A DNA stretch of 18,331 nt, taken from UASB124 sp964446935. GTDB taxonomy: Bacteria; Babelota; Babeliae; Babelales; RVW-14. The notes beneath the pieces were generated by a model. It searched no databases and was not told the DNA's origin. It saw nothing but the letters and a program-made list of their open reading frames with translations. Position numbers and translations under genes: made by a program. Where the stretch lies: positions 1 through 18,331 of the forward strand of contig CAYUQI010000024.1 in the NCBI GenBank assembly GCA_964446935.1, written 5' to 3'. Shown here in pieces: positions 8,383-16,313 of the stretch. How positions within the stretch are numbered: position 1 is the first letter of the stretch; every line of letters begins with the position of its first letter.

Positions 8383-8391
8383 ACCAATCAC

Positions 8392-9993
8392 CTAGGAGAA
8401 AAAATACTTCCTTATATAATCTTCACCAACCGACAGAATATTATTAACAAACCAATAAATAACCAGGCCGGCAGGGAAATTTGCAAACACAACGGTCATG
8501 AAAATCGACATAAAGATCATAATAACGCGCTGTTTTTCATCGGTTACTGGCGTCATCTTTTGTTGCCATAACATCGAAAGCCCCATAAGGACAGGAATCA
8601 CGTAATATGGGTCTTTGGCAGATAAATCATGAATCCATCCAATAAACGGCGCTTGATACAAATCTAAATAAGAATTGAGAACGCGATACAATGCAAACAA
8701 GATCGGCATTTGAATCAATAACGGCAAGCACCCAACAAAATGCGTCGTTGGAGAAATATTGTGATCTTTATAAAACTTCATTAATTCTTCATGCTGCATC
8801 TTCATGTCTTGACGATATTTTGTGCGAATTTTATTAATTGATGGAAGATAGCGCTGATATACTTCCATTTGCTTGCGTGAATAAATCGAAAGCGGTGTAA
8901 ATGGAAGTTTCAAAAGAATGGTCATCACAATGATTGCCCATCCAAAGTTACCAATAAAGTCATTAAGCCATGAAAGCAACTTAAGGAGCAACTTGCATAA
9001 CCAAGACAACCATCCAAAAGACATCACGTCATCCAAGCGATCATCAACATAGCTTAAGTGATCAAATACTTTTGGTCCCATATAAAATGACAAAGTCCAT
9101 TCAGTCTTGGTAGCAGTAAGTTGAGGCCCTTCCAAGATAGGAAGAACCGTCTTGGCATCAAGTCGTTTAACATAAGCACGTTGTACAAATTTTGATGGAT
9201 CATTAAAAAGCGTATGTACAAAATATCGATCTTCTGCGCCAAAAATTGGTTTTTTAGATGTCCAAAACCAGGCAAGTCCCTGCGCAGAAACAGCATCAGG
9301 TTTTTCAATGGTTTGCTTAACTTCATTGAGTATTAACATAGTTGAAGAATCATCAGCAACTTCACCAAGGAACGGAGCCGTAAAGAAAATACGCGGAGTA
9401 ATTGCTATTGCATCTTTTGTTTTAGGTTCCAAACGAATACCTAGGTCAATTTGGTAGCTATCTTTATGAAAGCTGTATTTTTTGAAAATAATCCACTGAT
9501 CAACTTCAGCTTTAAATACAGCATCAACAGTTTTTGCCGTATCAACTTTTTCAACCAAGGTATACACATAGGGAGTATTTTTATCGAACGCAAGAAGAAA
9601 ACAACCCTTTTTGCGCTGTTCATCTTCAAAAGAACCCTTGCTTTGAACCGTTCGCAAGGGAGCTCCGTTTCGTCCTGTGTGTTCCTTAAAATCAAGGTTC
9701 GCCAGAATAGCTCCATACGTTGACAATACCGCTGAATAATACTTCGTTTGTATCGAAACAAGCTCTTCAGGAGTTGTTAGCTTTTTATCTGCAAAAGCGA
9801 CCTCTGTATTCAATGGTTTATACATTTCCTGGGCCGTTGGAACACGAACCGGCTGGCCAGCTACGGGGGCCGCTTGTTGTTGCCCTACCACCGCCACACC
9901 TTGTTCCGGTTGAACCTTTTTCCCCATGTAATAATTCAACCCCCATACGGTAGCGATCGATAAGCCAATCGCAATAAGAAACTTCTTATCCAT
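8392..9993 (-). CDS. yidC: Membrane protein insertase YidC
   Basis: YidC inserts and folds inner-membrane proteins, alone or with SecYEG. The ATG at 9993 (533 residues) is chosen because AAGGGG lies 8 bases upstream; a GTG three codons earlier has no such spacing. The layout is that of Gram-negative YidC: a first membrane helix (about 4-22), a Gln/Pro/Ala-rich linker (28-55), a large periplasmic domain (about 60-315), then the conserved core with GWAIIVMTILLKLPFTPLS (351-369), a charged cytoplasmic hairpin (370-410), GCLPLLIQMPILFALY (421-436), and two final helices ending NFPAGLVIYWFVNNILS. The hydrophilic-groove Arg of the family appears to be Lys here (LLKLPFTPL). It is first in the operon with recR, lptD and pepP; rnpA and rpmH, frequent neighbours elsewhere, are absent. 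Confidence 0.97.
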   Translation of the reverse strand: MDKKFLIAIGLSIATVWGLNYYMGKKVQPEQGVAVVGQQQAAPVAGQPVRVPTAQEMYKPLNTEVAFADKKLTTPEELVSIQTKYYSAVLSTYGAILANLDFKEHTGRNGAPLRTVQSKGSFEDEQRKKGCFLLAFDKNTPYVYTLVEKVDTAKTVDAVFKAEVDQWIIFKKYSFHKDSYQIDLGIRLEPKTKDAIAITPRIFFTAPFLGEVADDSSTMLILNEVKQTIEKPDAVSAQGLAWFWTSKKPIFGAEDRYFVHTLFNDPSKFVQRAYVKRLDAKTVLPILEGPQLTATKTEWTLSFYMGPKVFDHLSYVDDRLDDVMSFGWLSWLCKLLLKLLSWLNDFIGNFGWAIIVMTILLKLPFTPLSIYSRKQMEVYQRYLPSINKIRTKYRQDMKMQHEELMKFYKDHNISPTTHFVGCLPLLIQMPILFALYRVLNSYLDLYQAPFIGWIHDLSAKDPYYVIPVLMGLSMLWQQKMTPVTDEKQRVIMIFMSIFMTVVFANFPAGLVIYWFVNNILSVGEDYIRKYFFS

Positions 9994-10087
9994 GGAACAC
10001 ACCCCTTTGATTATTTTACGTTTGAAAATTCAACTAAGAGATTCGTCTCAAAAAGACTCTTTTTTACACAAAAAATACGAGATTGCC

Positions 10088-10145
10088 ATTGTAACAAAGA
10101 AGATAGCTTCTTGCTAGACTCTTGAGAGCAACGATACGCTATAAT
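10088..10145. promoter_or_regulatory. Divergent promoter region between yidC and bamD
   Basis: The 258-base gap 9994-10251 separates divergent operons. On the plus strand a perfect TATAAT (10140-10145) has a TAGACT -35-like box at 10115-10120 (19-base spacing), giving a leader of about 100 bases before bamD. On the minus strand TACAAT (10093-10088) is the best -10 for yidC, with a poor -35 (TAGCAA) 17 bases away. Short stems with UUCG-type loops occur near 10038-10049 in the yidC leader, but none is strong enough to call a regulator. No RNA gene was recognised here. Confidence 0.5.
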
Positions 10146-10251
10146 CGCAAAAAACCACGCTCCGGCGGCTGGTTTACAAAAAAAATCTACCTGGTAGCCT
10201 AATAAGTACGATATTGTGGGATGTTTTAATCTTTATTTTGGCGGTTACATT

Positions 10252-11061
10252 ATGACAAAAAAAATAACGCTCGTTGGTTCATGTGTTAGTAGATGTGTAT
10301 GTCTTGTTGTGGCATTAGCCCTCGCTGGTTGTGCTAAAGATAAAGGCAAAGGCGACATGTCATTGCAAGAGCTTTCAGATAAAAGCACTGAAGCGCTTAA
10401 AAAAAACAAACGCGAAGAGGCTATTAATTACCTAGAAGAGATCATAGGTCGCTTCCCTGACAACGCCAATATTTCCCGCTATAAAATGCAACTAGCTGAA
10501 ACTTATTTTAAAGACGGACGTTATGCTGCCGCCCAAGAAGTATACGAACATCTCAATCAATTTTATCCATCAGATAAAAGCGCCGAATACGCAAAATATA
10601 AATCAATTCAATCAATGTTCAAACAATCACTTAATTCAGATTGCGACCAAACAGAAACAGAAGAGGTCGTCAAACTCTGCCAAGAATATCTCCAAAATAC
10701 TTCCTACAATCAATACAAAAATGAAATCATTGCTATGCGAAAAGAATGCGAAAATAAATTGATTGATAAAGAAGTCTATGTTTTTAATTTTTATATCAAA
10801 GAAAGCACAAAAGACCCTAAACGAAAACATCAATTCTTAGATGCTGCACATAACCGCATTAAATTTATCAGGGAAAAGTATTTAGCAGACCATCCAACGC
10901 TTGAACCACAAATTTTGTACCTTGAAAGCAAGCTTGCACAACGTGAAAAAAACAAAACCCTGGTAAAAGAAACCATCAATACATTAACCCAAAAATACCC
11001 AGAGTCTCAATACACCCAGCTTGCACAAGGGTTAACGCATCGAACCCCATTCATTTTCTAA
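10252..11061 (+). CDS. bamD: BamD-like outer-membrane assembly lipoprotein
   Basis: A 269-residue lipoprotein. The ATG at 10252 is chosen because it places the lipobox correctly: signal peptide 1-26 ending LALAG, with Cys27 as the lipidated residue. The mature part is a run of tetratricopeptide helices: SLQELSDKSTEALKK, EEAINYLEEIIGRFPDN, then AETYFKDGRYAAAQEVYEHLNQFYP, the YfiO/BamD-style repeat. BamD is the essential lipoprotein partner of BamA in beta-barrel insertion, and its usual length is about 245 residues. TPR lipoproteins of other roles (CpoB-like, ComL) look similar, so BamD is the best fit, not certain. Its position opposite yidC and near lptD supports an envelope-assembly role. 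yraN follows after 3 bases. Confidence 0.82.
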   Translation: MTKKITLVGSCVSRCVCLVVALALAGCAKDKGKGDMSLQELSDKSTEALKKNKREEAINYLEEIIGRFPDNANISRYKMQLAETYFKDGRYAAAQEVYEHLNQFYPSDKSAEYAKYKSIQSMFKQSLNSDCDQTETEEVVKLCQEYLQNTSYNQYKNEIIAMRKECENKLIDKEVYVFNFYIKESTKDPKRKHQFLDAAHNRIKFIREKYLADHPTLEPQILYLESKLAQREKNKTLVKETINTLTQKYPESQYTQLAQGLTHRTPFIF

Positions 11062-11064
11062 CCA

Positions 11065-11424
11065 ATGAATTCAACCAAACAACTCGGAATTGACGGTGAA
11101 AATGCCGTCTGTCAATGGCTTGAGCAGCATGGCTTCATACTGCTCGAACGTAATTATTTAACTCGCACGGGAGAGGTTGATATTATCGCCTCAAAAGATG
11201 ATACTGTTGCTTTTGTTGAGGTTAAAACACGGAACGATCATTACTTCCCCCTTGCCCAAACTGTTACGTGGCGTAAGCAACAACGTATCATCAAGGCCGC
11301 TCAACATTTTATTCTCTCCAAAGGATTCGTTGATAAAGTATTCAGATTTGACGTAGCAACCGTTCTTGTTGAAAACAATTCATATCATATTGAATACATT
11401 CCAAATGCATTTCAACGAGCATAG
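11065..11424 (+). CDS. yraN: YraN family (UPF0102) endonuclease-like protein
   Basis: A 119-residue protein of the UPF0102/YraN family, small proteins with a restriction-endonuclease-like fold whose cellular role is poorly defined (DNA repair or processing is suspected). The family marks are GENAVCQWLEQHGFILLERN (11-30), GEVDIIA (36-42) and FVEVKTR (50-56). Together they supply the Asp39...Glu52-x-Lys54 catalytic signature. Length is normal (115-130). The start follows the bamD stop by 3 bases, so the two form an operon. The 11488-11522 palindrome is 63 bases beyond its stop. Confidence 0.92.
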   Translation: MNSTKQLGIDGENAVCQWLEQHGFILLERNYLTRTGEVDIIASKDDTVAFVEVKTRNDHYFPLAQTVTWRKQQRIIKAAQHFILSKGFVDKVFRFDVATVLVENNSYHIEYIPNAFQRA

Positions 11425-11487
11425 GATTTAGAGCGTCATATGATAAATAACGATTGATCGCATCTTATCAAATATAAACCTTTTTTA

Positions 11488-11522
11488 TTTTGTCATGCTG
11501 AAACAAGTTCAGCATGACAAAA
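11488..11522. repeat. Perfect 15-bp interspersed palindrome
   Basis: Arms TTTTGTCATGCTGAA (11488-11502) and TTCAGCATGACAAAA (11508-11522) are exactly complementary around the loop ACAAG. Neither strand has a T-run directly after the stem, so it is not a classical intrinsic terminator, although it could stop or protect the yraN transcript. The TCATGCTGAA...TTCAGCATGA core resembles short palindromic intergenic repeats common in bacterial genomes; that resemblance is from memory. Confidence 0.75.
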
Positions 11523-11563
11523 AGTCTGCCAATTCGTTAAAAAAATAAATACCAGTTTTCCAC

Positions 11564-11592
11564 TTGTCTGACAATCTACTTCACGATACTAT
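11564..11592 (+). promoter_or_regulatory. Candidate promoter of the pentapeptide gene
   Basis: TTGTCT (11564-11569) and TACTAT (11587-11592) lie 17 bases apart, 40 bases upstream of the ATG at 11632. Each box matches the sigma-70 consensus in 4 of 6 bases. A strong AAGGAG ribosome site precedes the start codon. Confidence 0.5.
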
Positions 11593-11631
11593 AAGCAATA
11601 ATAAGTCAGTCAAAAAAAAAGGAGCTTTTTT

Positions 11632-12261
11632 ATGATCACAAAAACAACCTATTACATCCTCCTGGGCATCATCCTCATAACCTCTCACGCACGCACCTAC
11701 AACCCAGAACATCTAAAACTTGCCCGCCAAGGTAGCAAAAATCTTGAAGGCTTTGATTTAAGCTTTAGCGATTTATCAAACATGGATTTCAGCAAGGCAA
11801 ACCTCAAAAAGGCCATTTTGGATTGTGTTGATTTAACTGACGCTAATCTATCGTGGGCAGACTTGTCATTCGCTAAAATCCGTTACGCCAACCTCTCTCA
11901 TGTGAAAGCACATGGATGCATCTTCAAAAAAACCAACCTTTCTCATTCAAATTTGGACAGTGCCGACCTTTTGGGCTCTTCGTTTTACGACGCCAACATC
12001 GACTATGCAAGTCTTACCAATGCGACAATTGTATCAGTACATTTTTATGGAACAAATACCTATTACGTAGACCTAAAAGGCGCCAAAATCTCTGCTTGTT
12101 ATGGACTCACAGAAAGTGATATTCGAACATCGGCAGAACAAACCAAAGCTTTGTGGGCTGATGCGATCATCCAAAGTTTATTGGCACAGCTCTTTGCTCG
12201 TTTAGGAGAGCTCTCACCAACGAAAACAGAGAAACCTGTGAACGAAACGAAAGCATCGTAA
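11632..12261 (+). CDS. Exported pentapeptide-repeat protein
   Basis: A 209-residue protein. Residues 1-20 form a signal peptide (ILLGIILITSHA, cleavage after SHA). Residues about 36-155 are tandem pentapeptides of the A(D/N)LxX type: FDLSF SDLSN MDFSK ANLKK, later ANLSW ADLSF and ANLSH, SNLDS ADLLG. These build a right-handed quadrilateral beta-helix. The C-terminal 55 residues are helical, then a charged Lys/Thr/Glu tail. The AAGGAG Shine-Dalgarno site fixes the ATG. Family members range from DNA-mimic gyrase protectors to effectors and structural proteins, and a signal peptide argues against a cytosolic gyrase role here. The gene stands alone, convergent with ftsI. Confidence 0.9.
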   Translation: MITKTTYYILLGIILITSHARTYNPEHLKLARQGSKNLEGFDLSFSDLSNMDFSKANLKKAILDCVDLTDANLSWADLSFAKIRYANLSHVKAHGCIFKKTNLSHSNLDSADLLGSSFYDANIDYASLTNATIVSVHFYGTNTYYVDLKGAKISACYGLTESDIRTSAEQTKALWADAIIQSLLAQLFARLGELSPTKTEKPVNETKAS

Positions 12262-12293
12262 TTTATATAGCCACCCCTGAACGGACATTAGAA

Positions 12294-13952
12294 CTACGCT
12301 AATCGGTGATGAACCATGCTATGAACCGCCGTCCGTTGTGCAACTGTTTTGAACAAAGGCAAAGCAACCTCTGACGCCCATAACCCTGTTTTTTCCGGTT
12401 CTTTGACAAAGGTTACAAAAACCCGACGGTAATCACCCTTTTCAATCATTCCAGCAAACGTATAATTATGAGCTTGGTTAGTATATCTACCATCACGCAC
12501 GCAACGAGCCGTTCCTGTTTTGCCCAAGACCAAAAAGCCAGGGATTTGATGCTTTTCACACACCTTCTGCAAAACATCTTTTAATTGATTGATAGTCTGC
12601 TCTTTGTACAAACGCTTGCCTTTACTCACTACGTGATCATGTTTAATCAGTGTGGGCGTTACTTCATAACCGCCATTGGCGATAATACAAAAGGCTTTGG
12701 CCAATTGCATGAGTGTTGCCATTAATTCATAGCCGAAAGACATAACAATCAACGATGGTTTACTCCACCGTTCCGGAGGATTAACAAACCCATCTCGTTC
12801 GCCAGGGAATTCAACTTCCGTTCGAGATCCAAACCCCAATCGACGCAAGTGCATATACAAACGAGGCCCTAATCGTTTAGCAACTTTAGCTATGCCAACG
12901 TTACTTGAATAACGAATAACATCACGAAATGGTAACATATTATTGTTTTGAGCAAGCTTATTCAACAATGCAATCGTTGGATTTTCTATCTTAACTCCAT
13001 CAATGTATCCATAGCGTCCTTCACAATCGATCGGTTCATCAAGTTGCACAACATCTTCCTCTAATGCTGCCAAGGCACAGAAGGCTTTCATCACCGAACC
13101 AAATTCATAACACTCATTAACCCCATTATTTTTCATCATTTCAAGCGAAGGAACCCCCTTTTGATTAGGATCAAATGATGGATAGTTGGTCATTACCTCT
13201 ATCTCTCCATTGTCAGGATTAATGATAATCACTGATCCAAGCTTAGCATTCAGGTTATGAACGGTCGTTTTCAATTCATGGTATGCCAACGATTGCAAGG
13301 TACTATCGACCGTCAACGTCAACGGTTTACTTTTCTTACCATGCCGCTGAATGGCTTTTTCAAAATAAAAAAGCCCGGAACGCGCATCACGCTCGCATCG
13401 AACTTTTTTAGGCAACCCACCCAATTGTTTTGAAAAATTTAATTCAATACCTGCGGTGCCAATATTATCAATATCGGTAAACCCAAGAAGTTGCGAAGTA
13501 GCAACCAAAGGATAAAACCGCTTAAACTCTCCAATAACATGCACATCCTGTAACTTTTGATTGACTAACCATTGCGCCTTTTCAGATGTCAATTTACGAT
13601 CAAGCCACACAAACTGTTTATCAGGATTATTCACAACTCGCTGATGCACCTCTGGATAATATTTTTTTAAAAATCGTAATGTTTTTTGAGGCTCGATCAA
13701 TTGCTGCGGCACTAAAAACGCAGAAGGCACTTCGCGGTTAAACGCCAACGGAAAAGTCCCGGTACGATCATAAATAATGGCTCGACGAGGGTTAAGCGTA
13801 ATGGTCAGCTCATGTTGTTGCTTGGCCAGAATATTAAAAAAATCTTTTTGATGCACTTGCAAGAGAAACAATCGAATAATAATAACCGCAAATAATATAA
13901 CAAAACAGGCAAATACTATAAAAACACGAATTTTATAATCACGCGCCAACAT
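12294..13952 (-). CDS. ftsI: Septal peptidoglycan transpeptidase FtsI (PBP3-like)
   Basis: A class-B penicillin-binding protein cross-linking septal peptidoglycan. The ATG at 13952 (552 residues) has a GGGGGG ribosome site just upstream and puts the single membrane anchor at residues 9-33 (VFIVFACFVILFAVIIIRLFLLQV); longer in-frame starts run through ftsL. The non-catalytic domain begins RRAIIYDRTG and includes the PBP dimerisation-type block LVATSQLLGFTDIDNIGTAGIE. The transpeptidase domain has all three motifs: S286-V-M-K289 (FGSVMKAF), S349-S-N351 (YSSNVGIAK) and K478-T-G480 (GKTGTA). There is no PASTA domain, and the length matches FtsI of Gram-negatives (about 580). PBP2 of the elongation machinery is the alternative, but pairing with an FtsL-like gene favours FtsI. 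Confidence 0.93.
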   Translation of the reverse strand: MLARDYKIRVFIVFACFVILFAVIIIRLFLLQVHQKDFFNILAKQQHELTITLNPRRAIIYDRTGTFPLAFNREVPSAFLVPQQLIEPQKTLRFLKKYYPEVHQRVVNNPDKQFVWLDRKLTSEKAQWLVNQKLQDVHVIGEFKRFYPLVATSQLLGFTDIDNIGTAGIELNFSKQLGGLPKKVRCERDARSGLFYFEKAIQRHGKKSKPLTLTVDSTLQSLAYHELKTTVHNLNAKLGSVIIINPDNGEIEVMTNYPSFDPNQKGVPSLEMMKNNGVNECYEFGSVMKAFCALAALEEDVVQLDEPIDCEGRYGYIDGVKIENPTIALLNKLAQNNNMLPFRDVIRYSSNVGIAKVAKRLGPRLYMHLRRLGFGSRTEVEFPGERDGFVNPPERWSKPSLIVMSFGYELMATLMQLAKAFCIIANGGYEVTPTLIKHDHVVSKGKRLYKEQTINQLKDVLQKVCEKHQIPGFLVLGKTGTARCVRDGRYTNQAHNYTFAGMIEKGDYRRVFVTFVKEPEKTGLWASEVALPLFKTVAQRTAVHSMVHHRLA

Positions 13953-14322
13953 GAGGCCCCCCTGTTCGTCCCATAATGACATCAAGCACTCCCATCGCTT
14001 GCAATGTGGCAGCTGACGATGAAGTTCCAATAAAATCAATATCGTTTTTATCTGGCTCAAGAATAATCACTCGATCAACAGAAACGGGGCTCATACCCCA
14101 TGCTTCGCATGCAAGAGCATGCAACCGCTCCGGATCCTGACTTTGATACCAATCAGCTAACAACTCATTGCGTTGCTTTTCAAGTTGTCCAATCTCTTGG
14201 GCAAGTCGCTGCCGTTCATATCGTAAGCCAATAATTAAATTATGCTGATAAATCCGTACAAACACAAAGCCAATAAGCACCGTCCACAGTATACGGCGGA
14301 AACTATCTCTCGTTATTTTCAT
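13939..14322 (-). CDS. FtsL-like bitopic cell-division protein
   Basis: A 127-residue protein from the ATG at 14322, which has AAGGTGG just upstream. A short basic N-terminus (MKITRDSFRR) leads into one membrane helix (ILWTVLIGFVFVRIY, about 11-25), then a charged heptad-like coiled coil (RYERQRLAQEIGQLEKQRNELLADWY, about 34-59), and the segment DPERLHALACEAWGMSPV, which resembles the FtsL/FtsB pattern of residues after the coiled coil. The C-terminal 40 residues look disordered. FtsL family proteins recruit and activate FtsW-FtsI at the septum and are too divergent to prove by eye, so I rely on architecture and on the 14-bp overlap with ftsI. FtsB or DivIC is the alternative. rsmH (mraW), its usual upstream gene, is absent. 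Confidence 0.68.
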   Translation of the reverse strand: MKITRDSFRRILWTVLIGFVFVRIYQHNLIIGLRYERQRLAQEIGQLEKQRNELLADWYQSQDPERLHALACEAWGMSPVSVDRVIILEPDKNDIDFIGTSSSAATLQAMGVLDVIMGRTGGPHVGA

Positions 14323-14413
14323 ACACCACCTTATCAATATCTAAAACCCTCTTTCTTAAGGTAGCTTTACAGGATGGTATTTTCTAGATTATGATAATTT
14401 TCATGTTGTTTTT

Positions 14414-14422
14414 TGATACAAT
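14414..14422 (+). promoter_or_regulatory. Extended -10 promoter of the trx-cysS unit
   Basis: TGA followed by TACAAT (14414-14422) is an extended -10 element. No good -35 is seen. Transcription would start near 14429, giving a leader of about 17 bases that just includes the AAAGGA ribosome site. Confidence 0.45.
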
Positions 14423-14445
14423 CCCCCAAAATCCAAAGGATCCAA

Positions 14446-14907
14446 ATGAATAAAATAACATATCTAAGCATCGCTACTACAAGCCTCTTCCTGTTCTCTG
14501 GATGCCGTTGGTTCTCGTGCTGCTGTGATAAACAACAACCACAACAGCAAGCGCAGGCAGAAAGTGCGCCAACTGCACTGAAAATAACCACCCAAGCCGA
14601 CTTTGAGAGTAATGTTATCAAAGCAACCAAACCGGTCGTTGTGTACCTTGGCGCTCCATGGTGCGGAGCCTGCCAAGCAACTAAACCTTATGTGTATGAC
14701 GTTGCGAAGGAAATGAGTAATCAATATACGTTCGTTGAAATTGACGTTGACCAAGTCCAAGCAATTGCAGATCAGTATGGCATCCGTGGGATTCCTACGA
14801 TCATGTTCTTCAAGGATGGCAAAGAGATTGACGAAAGCAAGCGTATTATTGGCTCAACAACGAAAGAAAAGCTCAAGGAAGCTGTTACTACTATTTTTGG
14901 AAAGTAA
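14446..14907 (+). CDS. Thioredoxin-like lipoprotein
   Basis: A 153-residue lipid-anchored thioredoxin-fold protein. The ATG at 14446 has AAGGA 5 bases upstream. The signal peptide ends FLFSG with the putative lipidated Cys20; Phe at -3 is less usual than Leu. A cluster of three more Cys follows at 25-27, then a Gln-rich linker (29-36). The thioredoxin domain (about 47-153) has the active site WCGAC (72-76, Cys73 and Cys76), where WCGPC is usual. It also has the EIDVD strand, the cis-Pro site GIRGIPT, and FFKDGKE. A role in reduction or exchange of disulfides in periplasmic proteins is likely. LptD biogenesis needs disulfides in many species, but a link is only inference. It sits 2 bases upstream of cysS. 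Confidence 0.9.
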   Translation: MNKITYLSIATTSLFLFSGCRWFSCCCDKQQPQQQAQAESAPTALKITTQADFESNVIKATKPVVVYLGAPWCGACQATKPYVYDVAKEMSNQYTFVEIDVDQVQAIADQYGIRGIPTIMFFKDGKEIDESKRIIGSTTKEKLKEAVTTIFGK

Positions 14908-14909
14908 GA

Positions 14910-16253
14910 ATGAACATTCAACTATTTAATACACTTACTAAGAAAAAAGAAATTCTAACGCCGCATGCACAAGAACCTTTAAAACTCTATGTATGCGGCA
15001 TAACACCCTATGACTATGCCCACATTGGTCATGGTCGTGTGTATGTCACCTTCGATGTCCTTGTTCGCCTTCTCCGATTTCTCTCATATCCGGTCACCTA
15101 TGTTCGCAATATCACTGATATTGACGACAAACTCATCACCAAAGCACAACAACAAGGAAAAACGTATCAAGACGTTGCAGATTTTTTTATTAAACATTTT
15201 CACCAAGACACACTTCACCTCAACTGCTTGCAACCAGACCATGAACCACGAGTCACTGCCTACATTGCCGATATTATTGCTTTTATTGTAAAACTCATTG
15301 AAAAAAAGCATGCCTACGTACTTGATCATGATGTTTACTTTGATATCGCTTCATTTCCGGCCTACGGAAAGCTTTCAAAACGCAACCTTGATGACATGCT
15401 TGCCGGAGCTCGTGTTGATGTTAATGATAAGAAAAAACATCCTGCAGACTTTGCCCTCTGGAAGGGAAACACAGACGGGCAGTTTTGGCAATCGCCATGG
15501 GGTTACGGCCGACCAGGTTGGCATATTGAATGCTCCGTCATGGCTAACAAATTATTGGGCTCAACACTCGATATTCACGGTGGTGGCATGGACCTTATCT
15601 TCCCCCACCACGAAAATGAAATCGCGCAATCGGAAAGCTTGCACGATAAACAACTAGCAACCATCTGGATGCACAACGCCTTTGTTAATATCAATAAAGA
15701 AAAGATGTCAAAATCATTAGGCAACATCATTGCTCTACACACCATCTTACAAACTAAAGATCCTATGGTATTGCGCTTTTTTTATCTTCAACATCACTAT
15801 CGTACTCCGATCGATTATTCGGATGATGAACTTGAGGCAACGCAAACAGCCTACAAAAAGCTCATCAACCACCTTGAAGGAGAAACATCTAAACAAGCAA
15901 CATTCAGCTCACTTGCTGACTATGCAACCACCAATCCAGTGGCACAGGCGATGCTCGCAGCACTCTGTGATGACCTGAATACACCCAAGTTTTTAGGACT
16001 TATTTTTGAACATCTTGCAGCCTTGAAAGACGACCAAAAGCTTCGATCATTCGTATACACCTTACTCCACACAGTGCTTGGACTCACCTTGCAACCGATC
16101 AAAGAAAAAACCATTGCTATTACACCAGAAATTGAAACATTGATTAAACAGCGAGAACAAGCTCGACATGACAAAAACTGGGCGTTGGCCGATCAGTTGC
16201 GCGACAAACTTAAAACACTTGGGTATGAAGTTCAGGATAAAAAGCTGAAGTAG
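14910..16253 (+). CDS. cysS: Cysteinyl-tRNA synthetase
   Basis: The enzyme charges tRNA-Cys with cysteine using ATP. At 447 residues it is close to E. coli CysS (461). The class-I signatures are HIGH (38-41, in YDYAHIGHGRVYV) and KMSKS (265-269). The catalytic zinc ligands are all present: Cys29, Cys208 (GWHIECSVM), His233 and Glu237 (HHENE). The C-terminal helical domain ends with the family-typical REQARHDKNWALADQLRDKLKTLGYEVQD. It is translated right behind the thioredoxin gene, so two cysteine-related products share one transcript. Confidence 0.98.
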   Translation: MNIQLFNTLTKKKEILTPHAQEPLKLYVCGITPYDYAHIGHGRVYVTFDVLVRLLRFLSYPVTYVRNITDIDDKLITKAQQQGKTYQDVADFFIKHFHQDTLHLNCLQPDHEPRVTAYIADIIAFIVKLIEKKHAYVLDHDVYFDIASFPAYGKLSKRNLDDMLAGARVDVNDKKKHPADFALWKGNTDGQFWQSPWGYGRPGWHIECSVMANKLLGSTLDIHGGGMDLIFPHHENEIAQSESLHDKQLATIWMHNAFVNINKEKMSKSLGNIIALHTILQTKDPMVLRFFYLQHHYRTPIDYSDDELEATQTAYKKLINHLEGETSKQATFSSLADYATTNPVAQAMLAALCDDLNTPKFLGLIFEHLAALKDDQKLRSFVYTLLHTVLGLTLQPIKEKTIAITPEIETLIKQREQARHDKNWALADQLRDKLKTLGYEVQDKKLK

Positions 16254-16313
16254 TAAGACGGTTTTTATTATCGGCTCGTGAAAAAACGACTTTACATAGT
16301 ACGTATTAGATAA

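Noticed and set aside
10146..10251. Possible structured RNA or riboswitch in the bamD leader
   Set aside because: Only short scattered complementary words (such as GGCT/AGCC) were seen and no known riboswitch or sRNA pattern.
14367..14760. Minus-strand frames of 87 and 98 codons
   Set aside because: They are antisense to the thioredoxin-like gene; the Cys-rich runs simply mirror its Cys and Gln codons.
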